Shown: one piece after another, positions 25,015-31,856 of the stretch
How positions within the stretch are numbered: position 1 is the stretch's first letter
Layout: each line of letters starts with the position of its first letter
From: J005 sp964613235
GTDB taxonomy: Bacteria > Pseudomonadota > Zetaproteobacteria > Mariprofundales > Mariprofundaceae
Direction: 5' to 3'
DNA length: 31,856 bases
Assembly (NCBI GenBank): GCA_964613235.1
Contig: CAZTGM010000014.1
Coordinates: forward strand, 1-31,856
Notes under the pieces: generated by a model
Databases searched by the model: none
What the model was told of the DNA's origin: nothing
The model's input: only the letters and a program-made list of their open reading frames with translations
Program-made: the position numbers and the translations under genes

Positions 25015-25799
25015 GCTATATTCCTCCCGTTGTGTTCGGCTCCCTGAATATGCATGGGCCCTGCCGCTGTGCCTTCAACGAATTGTCTAAAAATGGGATC
25101 CGGGCAGTCATCGATTTCATCGCGATGTAATTGCTGATGAATTCTACCTTCGTAAAGCATGCTGACGCGATCCGAAAACCGCCTGACCAGATTCATATTA
25201 TGGGAAATGGTCAGGGAGGTCACCTTCATCTCTTCATGTAGTCGGCTCATTAAAGTCAGGATGATATCGGACATGACCGGATCGAGGCCGGTGAGTGGTT
25301 CATCGTAGAGAATGATTTCGGGCTGATGGCAGATGGCCCGCGCCAGTCCCACGCGTTTTTTCATGCCGCCTGACAATTCTGCCGGCATTTTGTTGCCGAT
25401 ACCGGGCAGGCCAACCCAGGCCAATACTTCTTCGGCACGCTCGCGAGCCTCGTTTATGGGTACGCCTTGCCGTAACAACACGAAGGCAACATTTTGCCAT
25501 ACCGGTAGCGAATCGAATAAGGCGGAGCCTTGGAAAACAACGCCGATGCAGCGCATGCGTTTCAGCTTTTCATCTTCGGACAGGGCGCACCAGTCTTCGC
25601 CATTAACGAGAATCGAGCCGGCATCCGGCCGGATCAGGCCGAGGATGGATTTCAGCAATACGCTTTTGCCGGTGCCGGACATGCCGATAACGACATGGGA
25701 TTCACCGGCCATGATGTCCAGGTCGACGTGATCCAGAATAACGCGATGGTCAAAGGTTTTGCGCAGACCGCGGGTGGATATTTTGATATCCTGACTCAT
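25011..25799 (-). CDS. mlaF: MlaF ABC transporter ATPase
   Basis: 262-residue ATPase of the Mla inner-membrane complex that maintains outer-membrane lipid asymmetry. Walker A GMSGTGKS (39-46), signature LSGGMKKRVGLARAI, Walker B IILYDEPLTGLD and the switch SLTISHNM are all intact. The ATG at 25799 overlaps the mlaE stop as ATGA; the frame extends upstream only as a shadow of mlaE. The order mlaE-mlaF-mlaD differs from E. coli mlaFEDCB. Confidence 0.94.
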   Translation of the reverse strand: MSQDIKISTRGLRKTFDHRVILDHVDLDIMAGESHVVIGMSGTGKSVLLKSILGLIRPDAGSILVNGEDWCALSEDEKLKRMRCIGVVFQGSALFDSLPVWQNVAFVLLRQGVPINEARERAEEVLAWVGLPGIGNKMPAELSGGMKKRVGLARAICHQPEIILYDEPLTGLDPVMSDIILTLMSRLHEEMKVTSLTISHNMNLVRRFSDRVSMLYEGRIHQQLHRDEIDDCPDPIFRQFVEGTAAGPMHIQGAEHNGRNIA

Positions 25800-26569
25800 T
25801 GGAATATCCATGCGGTGAGCAGATAGTCGCCTACCAGAATGCTCATGGCGCTGAGTACGACGGCGCTCGTGGTGGCTTCGCCGACACCGACAGCGCCACC
25901 GTCGCAATAAAAACCTTCGGTGCATCCGATCAGGCCGATAATACCGCCGAAAACAAATGCCTTTAACAGGCCGGACCAGAAGTCGATCTGTTTGAGATAG
26001 AGAAAGGAATTGGTCCAGTAGACGGAAGGATTCTGATCCAGCATATACACGCTGATGCCGTAACCGCCAAGGATGCCGACGCCATCGGCCAGCACGACCA
26101 GCAGGGGCATCATCAGCAGCGCGGCCAGAAAGCGTGGAATGACCAGATAGCGAATGGGGTCGGTGGACAGTGTCCAAAGCGCATCGATCTGTTCGGTCAC
26201 ACGCATGGTACCCAGTTCGGCAGCAAACGAGGCTCCGACTCTGCCGGCAACCATGAGGCCGACGAGTACCGGCCCCAGTTCACGCAGGATTGACATTGAG
26301 ACGACAGTGGCGGTCATGCTTTCGGCACCAAAACGCTGAAAGGCGATAAAGCTTTGCAGGGCGAGCACCATGCCGGTGAATACGGCGGTCAATAATACGA
26401 CCGGTAGCGATTGAACGCCGACCTCTTCGCATTGCTGAAAGATTTGGCGAAAGAAAAAGGGTTGTTTGCCCAGTCGGCAAACGATTTTGCCGAACAGCAT
26501 CGGATACAGGCCTGACTGCAGACAGATGCGCTGCAGCATGGCGCCGATGGACTCCAGCAGTGCGGTCAC
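25796..26569 (-). CDS. mlaE: MlaE ABC transporter permease
   Basis: 257-residue permease of the MlaE family with about five hydrophobic helices. The hallmark LRELGPVLVGLMVAGRVGAS and ELGTMRVTEQIDAL are present, as is GCTEGFYCDGGAVGVGEATT near the C-terminus. It dimerises and carries lipids between inner membrane and MlaD. Its start overlaps the alr stop as ATGA, so the whole alr-mlaE-mlaF-mlaD string is translationally coupled. Confidence 0.94.
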   Translation of the reverse strand: MTALLESIGAMLQRICLQSGLYPMLFGKIVCRLGKQPFFFRQIFQQCEEVGVQSLPVVLLTAVFTGMVLALQSFIAFQRFGAESMTATVVSMSILRELGPVLVGLMVAGRVGASFAAELGTMRVTEQIDALWTLSTDPIRYLVIPRFLAALLMMPLLVVLADGVGILGGYGISVYMLDQNPSVYWTNSFLYLKQIDFWSGLLKAFVFGGIIGLIGCTEGFYCDGGAVGVGEATTSAVVLSAMSILVGDYLLTAWIFQ

Positions 26570-27624
26570 AGAGCCCTGCGTGGCACGCGGTCGCCGACGC
26601 CGGTAAACAGTTCGTAGGCGATGGTATCAGCTATACAGGCTACATCGGAGGCGTAAAGGCGTGAGCCCCAGAATTCGACGTTGTCGCCGACGTTTGCATG
26701 GCTCCCGGATATATCCAGTATCGTATAGTCCATGCATATCCTGCCCACGATGGGTAGCAGGTGTCCATTAAGCATGGCATGGCCTTTGCCGGACAGGCGG
26801 CGCGGTATGCCATCGGCATACCCGAGTGCGACAATGCCGATGCGCATATCATGCTGTGCCTGAAAGGATGCGGCATAGGAAACACAGTCGCCCTGCCGGA
26901 TGTTGCGGATATGAATAATCTGTCCGCTTAGCTGCATCACCGGTTTCAGGCCCAGCGGTTGTTGCGGTACAGGTTCGACTCCATACAGCGCAATGCCGGG
27001 ACGTACCATATTCCCTCCGTGCTGCGGCAGCGTAATCATGCCGGCACTGTTCAGCAGGGATGCCGGCAGGCACAGACTTTGACACATGGCATCGAAGCGC
27101 TCGACCTGCATTCGGTTCAGCGGATGTTCTGGCATATCCGCGCAGGACAGATGGCTCATCACACCGGTGATGCCGATGCCATGCTGACGGCACAGGGCAA
27201 CGAGTTGTGCCGGATCATTGGCTCCGAGGCGGTTCATACCGGTGTCGACCTTGATCCATACATCACCGTCAAAGCCAGCCTGTTTAAGCAGGGATATTTG
27301 CGTACTGTTGATGATGGCAGGTGTCAGTCGGTGTGTTGCGGCGTCACGCGCATCCTGCACATCGAAGATGCCGGAGAGCAGAGTGATGGTGCAGTCGATG
27401 TCCGTGATGGTTTGGCGCAGTTCCACGCCCTCGCGGGCATCGGTGACACCGAAATGGCGGCAGCCGTCTGCATGCAGGGTGGAGCTGATCAGCGCCATGC
27501 CATGACCATAGGCATTGGCCTTGACGATGGCCATAAGTTCAGCCGGGCCAGCCTGTTGTTTCAGTAGCCGGTAATTGTGTCGTAGATGCTCAAGGTTGAT
27601 CCAGGCGCAAACAGGGCGTGTCAT
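26566..27624 (-). CDS. alr: Alanine racemase
   Basis: 352-residue PLP enzyme that makes D-alanine for peptidoglycan. The cofactor lysine is Lys35 in MAIVKANAYGHG. The second catalytic base is the Tyr in GDCVSYAASFQA, and the C-terminal domain carries RICMDYTILDIS. Length is normal. It lies 24 bp after dnaB. alr next to dnaB is a common proteobacterial arrangement. Confidence 0.95.
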   Translation of the reverse strand: MTRPVCAWINLEHLRHNYRLLKQQAGPAELMAIVKANAYGHGMALISSTLHADGCRHFGVTDAREGVELRQTITDIDCTITLLSGIFDVQDARDAATHRLTPAIINSTQISLLKQAGFDGDVWIKVDTGMNRLGANDPAQLVALCRQHGIGITGVMSHLSCADMPEHPLNRMQVERFDAMCQSLCLPASLLNSAGMITLPQHGGNMVRPGIALYGVEPVPQQPLGLKPVMQLSGQIIHIRNIRQGDCVSYAASFQAQHDMRIGIVALGYADGIPRRLSGKGHAMLNGHLLPIVGRICMDYTILDISGSHANVGDNVEFWGSRLYASDVACIADTIAYELFTGVGDRVPRRAL

Positions 27625-27648
27625 ACACCCAGTTTGAACGAAAAAAAA

Positions 27649-29037
27649 CTAATCGTCAAAACCTGTGGCGGATGTGAAGTTTTCGAAACGGGTGAATTTG
27701 TTCAGGAAAGCCAGCTTGACGGTACCGGTGGGGCCGTTTCGTTGCTTGCCGATGATGATCTCCGCAATGCCTTCGTTTTCCGGTTTTTTGTTATAGACCT
27801 CATCGCGGTAGATGAACATGATGATGTCCGCATCCTGTTCGATAGCGCCGGATTCACGCAGATCGGACATCATCGGGCGTTTATCCGCACGTGATTCCAG
27901 CGAGCGATTCAACTGGGAGAGGGCGATAACCGGCGTGTCCAGTTCCTTGGCCAGGCCTTTGAGCGCACGTGTGATCTCCGAAATTTCCTGTTCGCGGCGT
28001 TCGGAGTCGGCGCGGCCGGACATCAGCTGCAAATAGTCGATGATGATCAGATCCAATCCCTTGGCTTCCCGTTTCAGACGGCGGCATTTGGAGCGCAACT
28101 CGAGCACGGAAATGGCCGGCGTGTCATCGATATACATGGCCGATTCAGCCAGCGCGCCGCTGGCCGTGGCCAGTTTGCGCCAGTCCTCGGTGGAGAAGCG
28201 ACCGGTGCGCAGGTTTTTCATATCGACCCGTGCCTCGCAGGCGAGCATACGCAGAGCGATCTGCTGGGAAGACATTTCCAGAGAGAACACACCGACAACT
28301 CCCGGTTCATCATTACGAATGGATGCATTCTGCGCCAGATTCATGGCAAAGGCCGTTTTACCCATACTCGGTCGACCGGCAATAATAATAAGGTCACCAC
28401 GCTGCAAGCCGGAGGTCATTTCATCCAGATCATCGAACCCGGTGGCTACGCCTGTGATGGCTTTCTTTTCGGCATAGCGTGCCTCAAGTTCTTTGTAGCT
28501 TTGCACCATCAGCGCATCCATTTTGGCAAACGTGGGACGGGCGCGGTTAAAATTCTCGGCAATGGCCAGGATTTTCTGTTCTGCCGAGTCCAGATGTTCA
28601 TTGACATCGCGAGAGGTTTCCTCGTAGACGTCGCATGATACGCGTGAGCACACTGACAGCAGTTCACGTAATACGGCGCGCTCACGCACGATGTCCGCAT
28701 AGTGTTTGACATTGGCTGAGGTCGGAATGGCGCTGACCAGATCGGCCAGGTAGGCCTCTCCACCGCAGGCGTCCAGCTCTCTGTTTTGCTCTAAGTAGTC
28801 CTTGACGGTCAGGCCGTCTACAGGCTGACTTTTACCATGCAGGGCCAGAATAGCCGAAAAGATTTTGGCATTGGCCTCAACATAGAAATGTTCCGGCTGG
28901 AGCGTCCCTTCAAGACGCTCCAGGGCTTCCGGATCAAGCATGATGCCACCCAGTACTGCGCGTTCCGCATCGTAGGCATGCGGAGGTGTATGCTCTCGCA
29001 GGCTATCGGCTGCACGCAGCGGGACAGGCGTGTTCAA
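27649..29037 (-). CDS. dnaB: Replicative DNA helicase DnaB
   Basis: 462-residue hexameric helicase of the replication fork and partner of DnaG. An N-terminal domain (about 20-125, starting HAYDAERAVLGGIM) is followed by a RecA-like domain with Walker A GRPSMGKT (about 217-224), Walker B DLIIIDYLQLM, and the RSLESRADKRPMMSDLRESG block with the arginine finger nearby. No intein is present at the usual insertion sites. It overlaps rplI by 4 bp as ATGA. Confidence 0.97.
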   Translation of the reverse strand: MNTPVPLRAADSLREHTPPHAYDAERAVLGGIMLDPEALERLEGTLQPEHFYVEANAKIFSAILALHGKSQPVDGLTVKDYLEQNRELDACGGEAYLADLVSAIPTSANVKHYADIVRERAVLRELLSVCSRVSCDVYEETSRDVNEHLDSAEQKILAIAENFNRARPTFAKMDALMVQSYKELEARYAEKKAITGVATGFDDLDEMTSGLQRGDLIIIAGRPSMGKTAFAMNLAQNASIRNDEPGVVGVFSLEMSSQQIALRMLACEARVDMKNLRTGRFSTEDWRKLATASGALAESAMYIDDTPAISVLELRSKCRRLKREAKGLDLIIIDYLQLMSGRADSERREQEISEITRALKGLAKELDTPVIALSQLNRSLESRADKRPMMSDLRESGAIEQDADIIMFIYRDEVYNKKPENEGIAEIIIGKQRNGPTGTVKLAFLNKFTRFENFTSATGFDD

Positions 29038-29483
29038 TGGTTCTCTGATTCCACCTTGATGGTCAGCGCAGCAGTGACATCCGGGTGCAAGCGGATGCGG
29101 AACGGATGTTCACCCACAGCCTTGATTTGATCATCAAGCAGGATATTTCTGCGCGCAATGTCAAAACCATTGGCATTGATGAGTTCCGCCAGATCGGCTG
29201 TGCTGACCGAACCATAGAGATGGGTCCCATCGGACGTGGCGCGAACCATGGACAGCTCCAGCGCAGCTAGTTTCTCGGCAACGGCCTGAGCCTGTTCCAG
29301 TTCATTCTGCTGTTTGGCCAGCAGCTGTGCCTTGCGGCGTTCAAAAATCTTGCGGTTGGCATCGGTGGCTTCTGCAGCCTTGCCCTGAGGGATCAGGAAG
29401 TTACGACCATAACCCGCACGAACGGAAACCTCGTCGCCGACGTTGCCAAGTCCTTCAACACGCTCCAATAAAATCAATTGCAT
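29034..29483 (-). CDS. rplI: 50S ribosomal protein L9
   Basis: 149-residue ribosomal protein. The N-terminal rRNA-binding domain (MQLILLERVEGLGNVGDEV and the RNFLIPQGKA loop) is followed by a long connecting helix (NELEQAQAVAEKLA) and the C-terminal domain ending in IKVESENH. Two ATGs are adjacent (29486 and 29483). The second gives the family start and better spacing from GGAGGA. The start overlaps the stop of the upstream DUF2232 gene. Confidence 0.96.
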   Translation of the reverse strand: MQLILLERVEGLGNVGDEVSVRAGYGRNFLIPQGKAAEATDANRKIFERRKAQLLAKQQNELEQAQAVAEKLAALELSMVRATSDGTHLYGSVSTADLAELINANGFDIARRNILLDDQIKAVGEHPFRIRLHPDVTAALTIKVESENH

Positions 29484-30487
29484 CATTGTCCTCCATGTGC
29501 CGGATCAATCTTCCGGCGAAAATCAAACCAAATATCCATCAGACCTACAATGACGAAAGGAACGATCATTGCAGACCATACAAATAACATCAAATACATC
29601 AAGCTGATCAGCAACTGCATTTGTCTGGCCTTGAACCAGCTATGCACGACAACAATGCCTTGCACGGCGAGCAGGCCGCCAACCAGCAGGGCTGCATTGA
29701 CGCCCAGAAACTGGATGTCACCGCTGCCGAAATTAGCTGCCGTCAGTACCAGGATAAACAGGTATGCCAACGGCTTGCCAAAGTTCAGGCTCAAAACATC
29801 ATGTTTTGCGCCCTGATAAAAGCCATAACGAAGCGCAATCGTTCTGGCCAGCACGATATTGCCCCACCAGGTGGCCCACATGCCCCAGGCCAGCAGACCC
29901 GGTAGAATATGTGCTACCATCGCTTGCGAGCGGGTCAGCATAGCGCGGACCTGTTCGTTGCTGTCCGTCAGTTGCAGCCCGGCGAAAAACGGTGCAACCA
30001 GTTTTTCCGCATATGCCTGCATCGAAATGCCTTCCGCCGCGGCGCTGGCCGCAAGAGCGATGCCGATGCATGCCGCCAGCATCAGGGCAATGATTACGGC
30101 ACTTTTGCGAATGCCATCAGCCGTCATGAACATGCTGGCGCCGGCAATCGTGGTCAGCCCGTAGGCAAAAAACACCCAGATGCCCGGTAGCAACGAGAAG
30201 CCGGCCAGTGCACTGATGCCCAACGCAGCGATGCCCGTAACCTTGAAGGCAAAGCCAATGCCGCCGCCGAATGTGATCAGTGCGATCAGCGCTGGCGCCA
30301 GCATGTTCAGGGCAATGGCCATCAGTGATGCGATCAGCCCGATCAGCGGTATGCTGTGTAACAGGCCTGCAAATACGACGAATCCCCCCAGCATGCATAG
30401 CAGCAGAATGGCGCATGGCAGCTGTCGCGAGAGAATGTACGCAACAGCAGGATGCATGCTGACGACATTGCCGTGATTTTCAGGCAT
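29483..30487 (-). CDS. DUF2232 (YybS-like) multi-pass membrane protein
   Basis: 334-residue membrane protein with about eight hydrophobic helices, for example LPCAILLLCMLGGFVVFAGLL and the C-terminal QLLISLMYLMLFVWSAMIVPF. Position between rpsR and rplI and its topology fit the DUF2232/YybS family. The function is unknown. It lies between rpsR (27 bp away) and rplI (overlapping), so it is expressed with ribosomal proteins. No catalytic motif is evident. Confidence 0.8.
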   Translation of the reverse strand: MPENHGNVVSMHPAVAYILSRQLPCAILLLCMLGGFVVFAGLLHSIPLIGLIASLMAIALNMLAPALIALITFGGGIGFAFKVTGIAALGISALAGFSLLPGIWVFFAYGLTTIAGASMFMTADGIRKSAVIIALMLAACIGIALAASAAAEGISMQAYAEKLVAPFFAGLQLTDSNEQVRAMLTRSQAMVAHILPGLLAWGMWATWWGNIVLARTIALRYGFYQGAKHDVLSLNFGKPLAYLFILVLTAANFGSGDIQFLGVNAALLVGGLLAVQGIVVVHSWFKARQMQLLISLMYLMLFVWSAMIVPFVIVGLMDIWFDFRRKIDPAHGGQ

Positions 30488-30514
30488 ATGTGCTCACTGT
30501 GTCCTTACAGTGTC

Positions 30515-30832
30515 TCAGTCCTTGTGCAAGGGCGTGAACGCCAGCAGGGCCAGCACGCGAGCGCGCTTGATAGCGGACGTCAGCTGACGCTGATGAAAGG
30601 CGCAGGTGCCGGTGACACGGGCTGGCAGGATCTTGAAACGCTCGGTGATATAGTGGCCCAGCAGTTCCGGATCCTTATGGTCGATATGCAGGCTCTTGTC
30701 CGCGCAGAATTTGCAGAATTTCCTGCGGCGCTGAAAACGACCTGCCGGACGACGCGGCGCGCGACGTTCGCGTTCCTGGTTCTCACCCGCTGCCGGTGCA
30801 GTGGTTTTGGTTTCTTTTACTTCTTCGCTCAT
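30515..30832 (-). CDS. rpsR: 30S ribosomal protein S18
   Basis: 105-residue S18, which binds the platform of the 30S subunit as a dimer with S6. The core FCKFCADKSLHIDHKDPELLGHYITERFKILPARVTGTC is typical. A charged N-terminal extension of about 35 residues (ETKTTAPAAGENQERERR) precedes it, longer than the 75-residue E. coli protein. A good ribosome site (GAGGAGATAACCC) precedes the ATG. Confidence 0.96.
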   Translation of the reverse strand: MSEEVKETKTTAPAAGENQERERRAPRRPAGRFQRRRKFCKFCADKSLHIDHKDPELLGHYITERFKILPARVTGTCAFHQRQLTSAIKRARVLALLAFTPLHKD

Positions 30833-30856
30833 GGGTTATCTCCTCATTCCAATGGC

Positions 30857-31198
30857 TCAGGCCTGCTCGGACGCCATGATGTGGCATTGCTGCGTCCAGA
30901 TTTCCACCTGGCCCCATTGGGGCTCTTCATTGCGACGGTAGAATCGGCGTCTGAGAGTACCTTCAATAACAATAAAACTGTGCTCTGCCTGAATCAGTTG
31001 TTCGGCAATCCTGCCTGTGGCGCGAACGGGCAGTGGCTGTCGTTCTTCTGCCGTCGCCCGTACAGGCCCCAGCTGCGGTCGCGTTGTCGATAATTCAGCA
31101 ATGACCGCAAGGCTGCCGTCGGGTGTCCAGCGCTGGCGCATGTTCAGCAACCAGCCGGATACCCGCACCTGATTATATTCAGGCGCCTGCTTCTCCAC
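30857..31198 (-). CDS. priB: PriB-like primosomal replication protein N
   Basis: Single-strand-binding OB-fold protein of the replication restart primosome. The proposed GTG at 31198 gives 113 residues and overlaps rpsF by 20 bp, with GAAGAGG close upstream. A GTG at 31168 just after the rpsF stop is possible but would cut the first beta strand (NQVRVSGWLL). No ATG fits. The AELSTTRPQ strand, the LPVRATGRIAEQL segment and the VIEGTLRRRFYR strand fit the family weakly. The strongest support is position between rpsF and rpsR, as in E. coli. Confidence 0.7.
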   Translation of the reverse strand: MEKQAPEYNQVRVSGWLLNMRQRWTPDGSLAVIAELSTTRPQLGPVRATAEERQPLPVRATGRIAEQLIQAEHSFIVIEGTLRRRFYRRNEEPQWGQVEIWTQQCHIMASEQA

Positions 31199-31583
31199 CG
31201 GCCTCTTCTGCCTTGTTTGCAGTATCAGCGGATGTGTCTGCAGATGCTTCTTCCGTTCTGGCCGATTTGCGGCGCAGCAGTGGAGAAGGTGCGTCGGAAA
31301 GTTCATCCAGTCTGGTAGTTAGAGAGCGGATCACGCGCTCTTCCAGGCTGATGGCGCGTTCCAGTGCCTGCAGTGCAGCTGGCTCACCATCGGTGACCAG
31401 TAATACATAATGGCCGCGTTTGCGTTTGGCGATGGAATATGCCAGCGGGCGGATGCCCCAGTATTCACGCTTGACGATACGGCCGCTGGCCTTCTCGACC
31501 TTGGCAACGAAGTCGTCTGTCAGTTTTTCAGTATTTTCCTGGGAAATATCGGGATTAACGATAAAAATGGTTTCGTAATACAC
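31179..31583 (-). CDS. rpsF: 30S ribosomal protein S6 (GTG start)
   Basis: 134-residue ribosomal protein starting with GTG at 31583, preceded by GAGAGGAG. The core MYYETIFIVNPDISQENTEKL, RIVKREYWGIRPLAYSI and KRGHYVLLV is typical. The last 30 or so residues are an Ala/Glu/Thr-rich tail (EEASADTSADTANKAEEAGG), as in many S6 proteins. It partners S18, encoded downstream in the same run. Hairpins in the leader may mediate autoregulation. Confidence 0.96.
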   Translation of the reverse strand: MYYETIFIVNPDISQENTEKLTDDFVAKVEKASGRIVKREYWGIRPLAYSIAKRKRGHYVLLVTDGEPAALQALERAISLEERVIRSLTTRLDELSDAPSPLLRRKSARTEEASADTSADTANKAEEAGGEAGA

Positions 31584-31638
31584 GGCGCTCCTCTCGGTGT
31601 ACCTTCCAGTACGCCCCGGATGTTTTGCGCGTCCGGAG
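31584..31638 (-). promoter_or_regulatory. Candidate S6:S18 autoregulatory leader of rpsF
   Basis: On the minus strand two hairpins precede rpsF: a 7-bp stem pairs 31638-31632 with 31620-31614 around an 11-base loop, and a short GTAC/GTAC stem (31612-31609 with 31602-31599) encloses TGGAAG. The latter is followed at once by CACCGAG and the ribosome site AGAGGAG. Leaders that bind the S6:S18 complex through a conserved CCG in a hairpin are known upstream of rpsF. The CCG here is suggestive only, since I could not compare it with the covariance model. Confidence 0.35.
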
Positions 31639-31668
31639 CAAGGTATGTCTGTTTCTATTAATTGTTAT

Positions 31669-31755
31669 TCACGCTTTCGCGCGGCGGCGGACTTTAATGG
31701 CTTTGTCCATGCTTGGCAATTTTTTCTTTTTACGTTTCGTATCACAGGCACTCAT
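31669..31755 (-). CDS. Small basic ORF upstream of rpsF, unrecognised
   Basis: An ATG at 31755 opens a 28-codon frame to TGA at 31669. The product starts MSACDTKRKKKKLPSMDKAI and ends KVRRRAKA, with 13 Lys/Arg. GGGAAA lies just upstream of the ATG. It lies between a strong promoter and rpsF, about 85 bp before the rpsF start. The composition resembles ribosome-associated small proteins or RNA-binding tails. It could also be a leader peptide. I do not recognise it, and a chance ORF cannot be excluded. Confidence 0.45.
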   Translation of the reverse strand: MSACDTKRKKKKLPSMDKAIKVRRRAKA

Positions 31756-31802
31756 TTTCCCAATATCTCAGGCATAATTGCAAAAGGGGGATATCCAATG
31801 CT

Positions 31803-31830
31803 ATTATATTTTACTATCAGTACATGACAA
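31803..31830 (-). promoter_or_regulatory. Sigma-70 promoter of the rpsF operon
   Basis: On the minus strand TTGTCA (31830-31825), a 16-bp spacer and a perfect TATAAT (31808-31803) form the strongest promoter seen in the window by eye. The expected start is near 31796, about 40 bp before the 28-codon ORF and about 210 bp before rpsF. Confidence 0.75.
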
Positions 31831-31839
31831 AATTTGTCA
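31825..31839. promoter_or_regulatory. Palindrome overlapping the rpsF promoter -35, possible operator
   Basis: TGACAAA (31825-31831), A, TTTGTCA (31833-31839) is a perfect 7-bp inverted repeat around one base. One arm contains the -35 element of the rpsF promoter, so a dimeric regulator binding here would block or assist RNA polymerase. Alternatively the other arm may be a -35 for a promoter reading out of the window. Confidence 0.35.
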
Positions 31840-31856
31840 GGTGGACTTGCTGGATT

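Noticed and set aside
31597..31827. 76-codon plus-strand ORF at the right edge
   Set aside because: It overlaps the rpsF leader and promoter on the opposite strand and has no ribosome site or family resemblance.

Overview
The window is about 31.9 kb of chromosomal housekeeping DNA from a Gram-negative bacterium. It has outer-membrane and type IV pilus genes, and a 6S RNA gene sits between zapA and fthC, an arrangement I know from beta- and gammaproteobacteria. Several details do not fit a typical gammaproteobacterium: there is no pilP or aroK in the pil-aroB block, a YmdB-type phosphodiesterase follows fthC, and a DUF2232 membrane protein lies between rpsR and rplI. A lineage near the base of the beta/gamma group, such as Zetaproteobacteria or Acidithiobacillia, is a reasonable but unproven guess. 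The sequence holds one 100-base run of N (13642-13741), so it is a scaffold. I see no mobile elements, tRNA or rRNA genes, CRISPR arrays or prophage genes.

Layout. (1) 1-1564, minus: murJ, cut by the window edge. (2) 1657-6200, plus: the macromolecular-synthesis operon rpsU-yqeY-dnaG-rpoD, with a hairpin terminator/attenuator after rpsU and a strong terminator after rpoD. (3) 8383-6199, minus: zapB-like gene, zapA, 6S RNA, fthC and ymdB, probably one transcript starting just upstream of the zapB-like gene. (4) 8414-10771, minus: mrcA (PBP1A). (5) 10791-13193, plus: four minor-pilin genes (fimT/gspH-, pilV-, pilW- and pilX-like). (6) 13187-13813, plus: a CRP-type palindrome fused to a good sigma-70 promoter, driving an unrecognised secreted Ser/Lys/Asp/Gly-rich, Cys-containing protein that runs into the assembly gap. 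(7) 13905-19802, plus: pilM-pilN-pilO-pilQ-aroB. (8) 31830-19802, minus: a long co-directional run starting at a clear promoter. It contains a 28-codon basic ORF, rpsF, priB, rpsR, a DUF2232 gene, rplI, dnaB, alr, mlaE, mlaF, mlaD, a TPR lipoprotein gene, a YbdK-type ligase gene, an M20 amidohydrolase gene, fxsA and a Bax-inhibitor-1 gene, and it ends at a terminator shared with the end of aroB.

How the genes work together. Blocks 2, 3 and the front of block 8 support translation, replication initiation, transcription and division (S21, S6, S18, L9, DnaG, DnaB, PriB, RpoD, ZapA). MurJ, PBP1A and Alr build peptidoglycan, and MlaEFD moves lipids between the membranes. Blocks 5 to 7 build the type IV pilus: minor pilins for the tip, the PilMNO inner platform and the PilQ secretin. 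The points most worth a second look are the CRP-promoter/secreted-protein locus at the gap, the 28-codon ORF with a palindromic operator candidate upstream of rpsF, the apparently leaderless starts, and the tightly coupled alr-mla-TPR-ligase-hydrolase chain.
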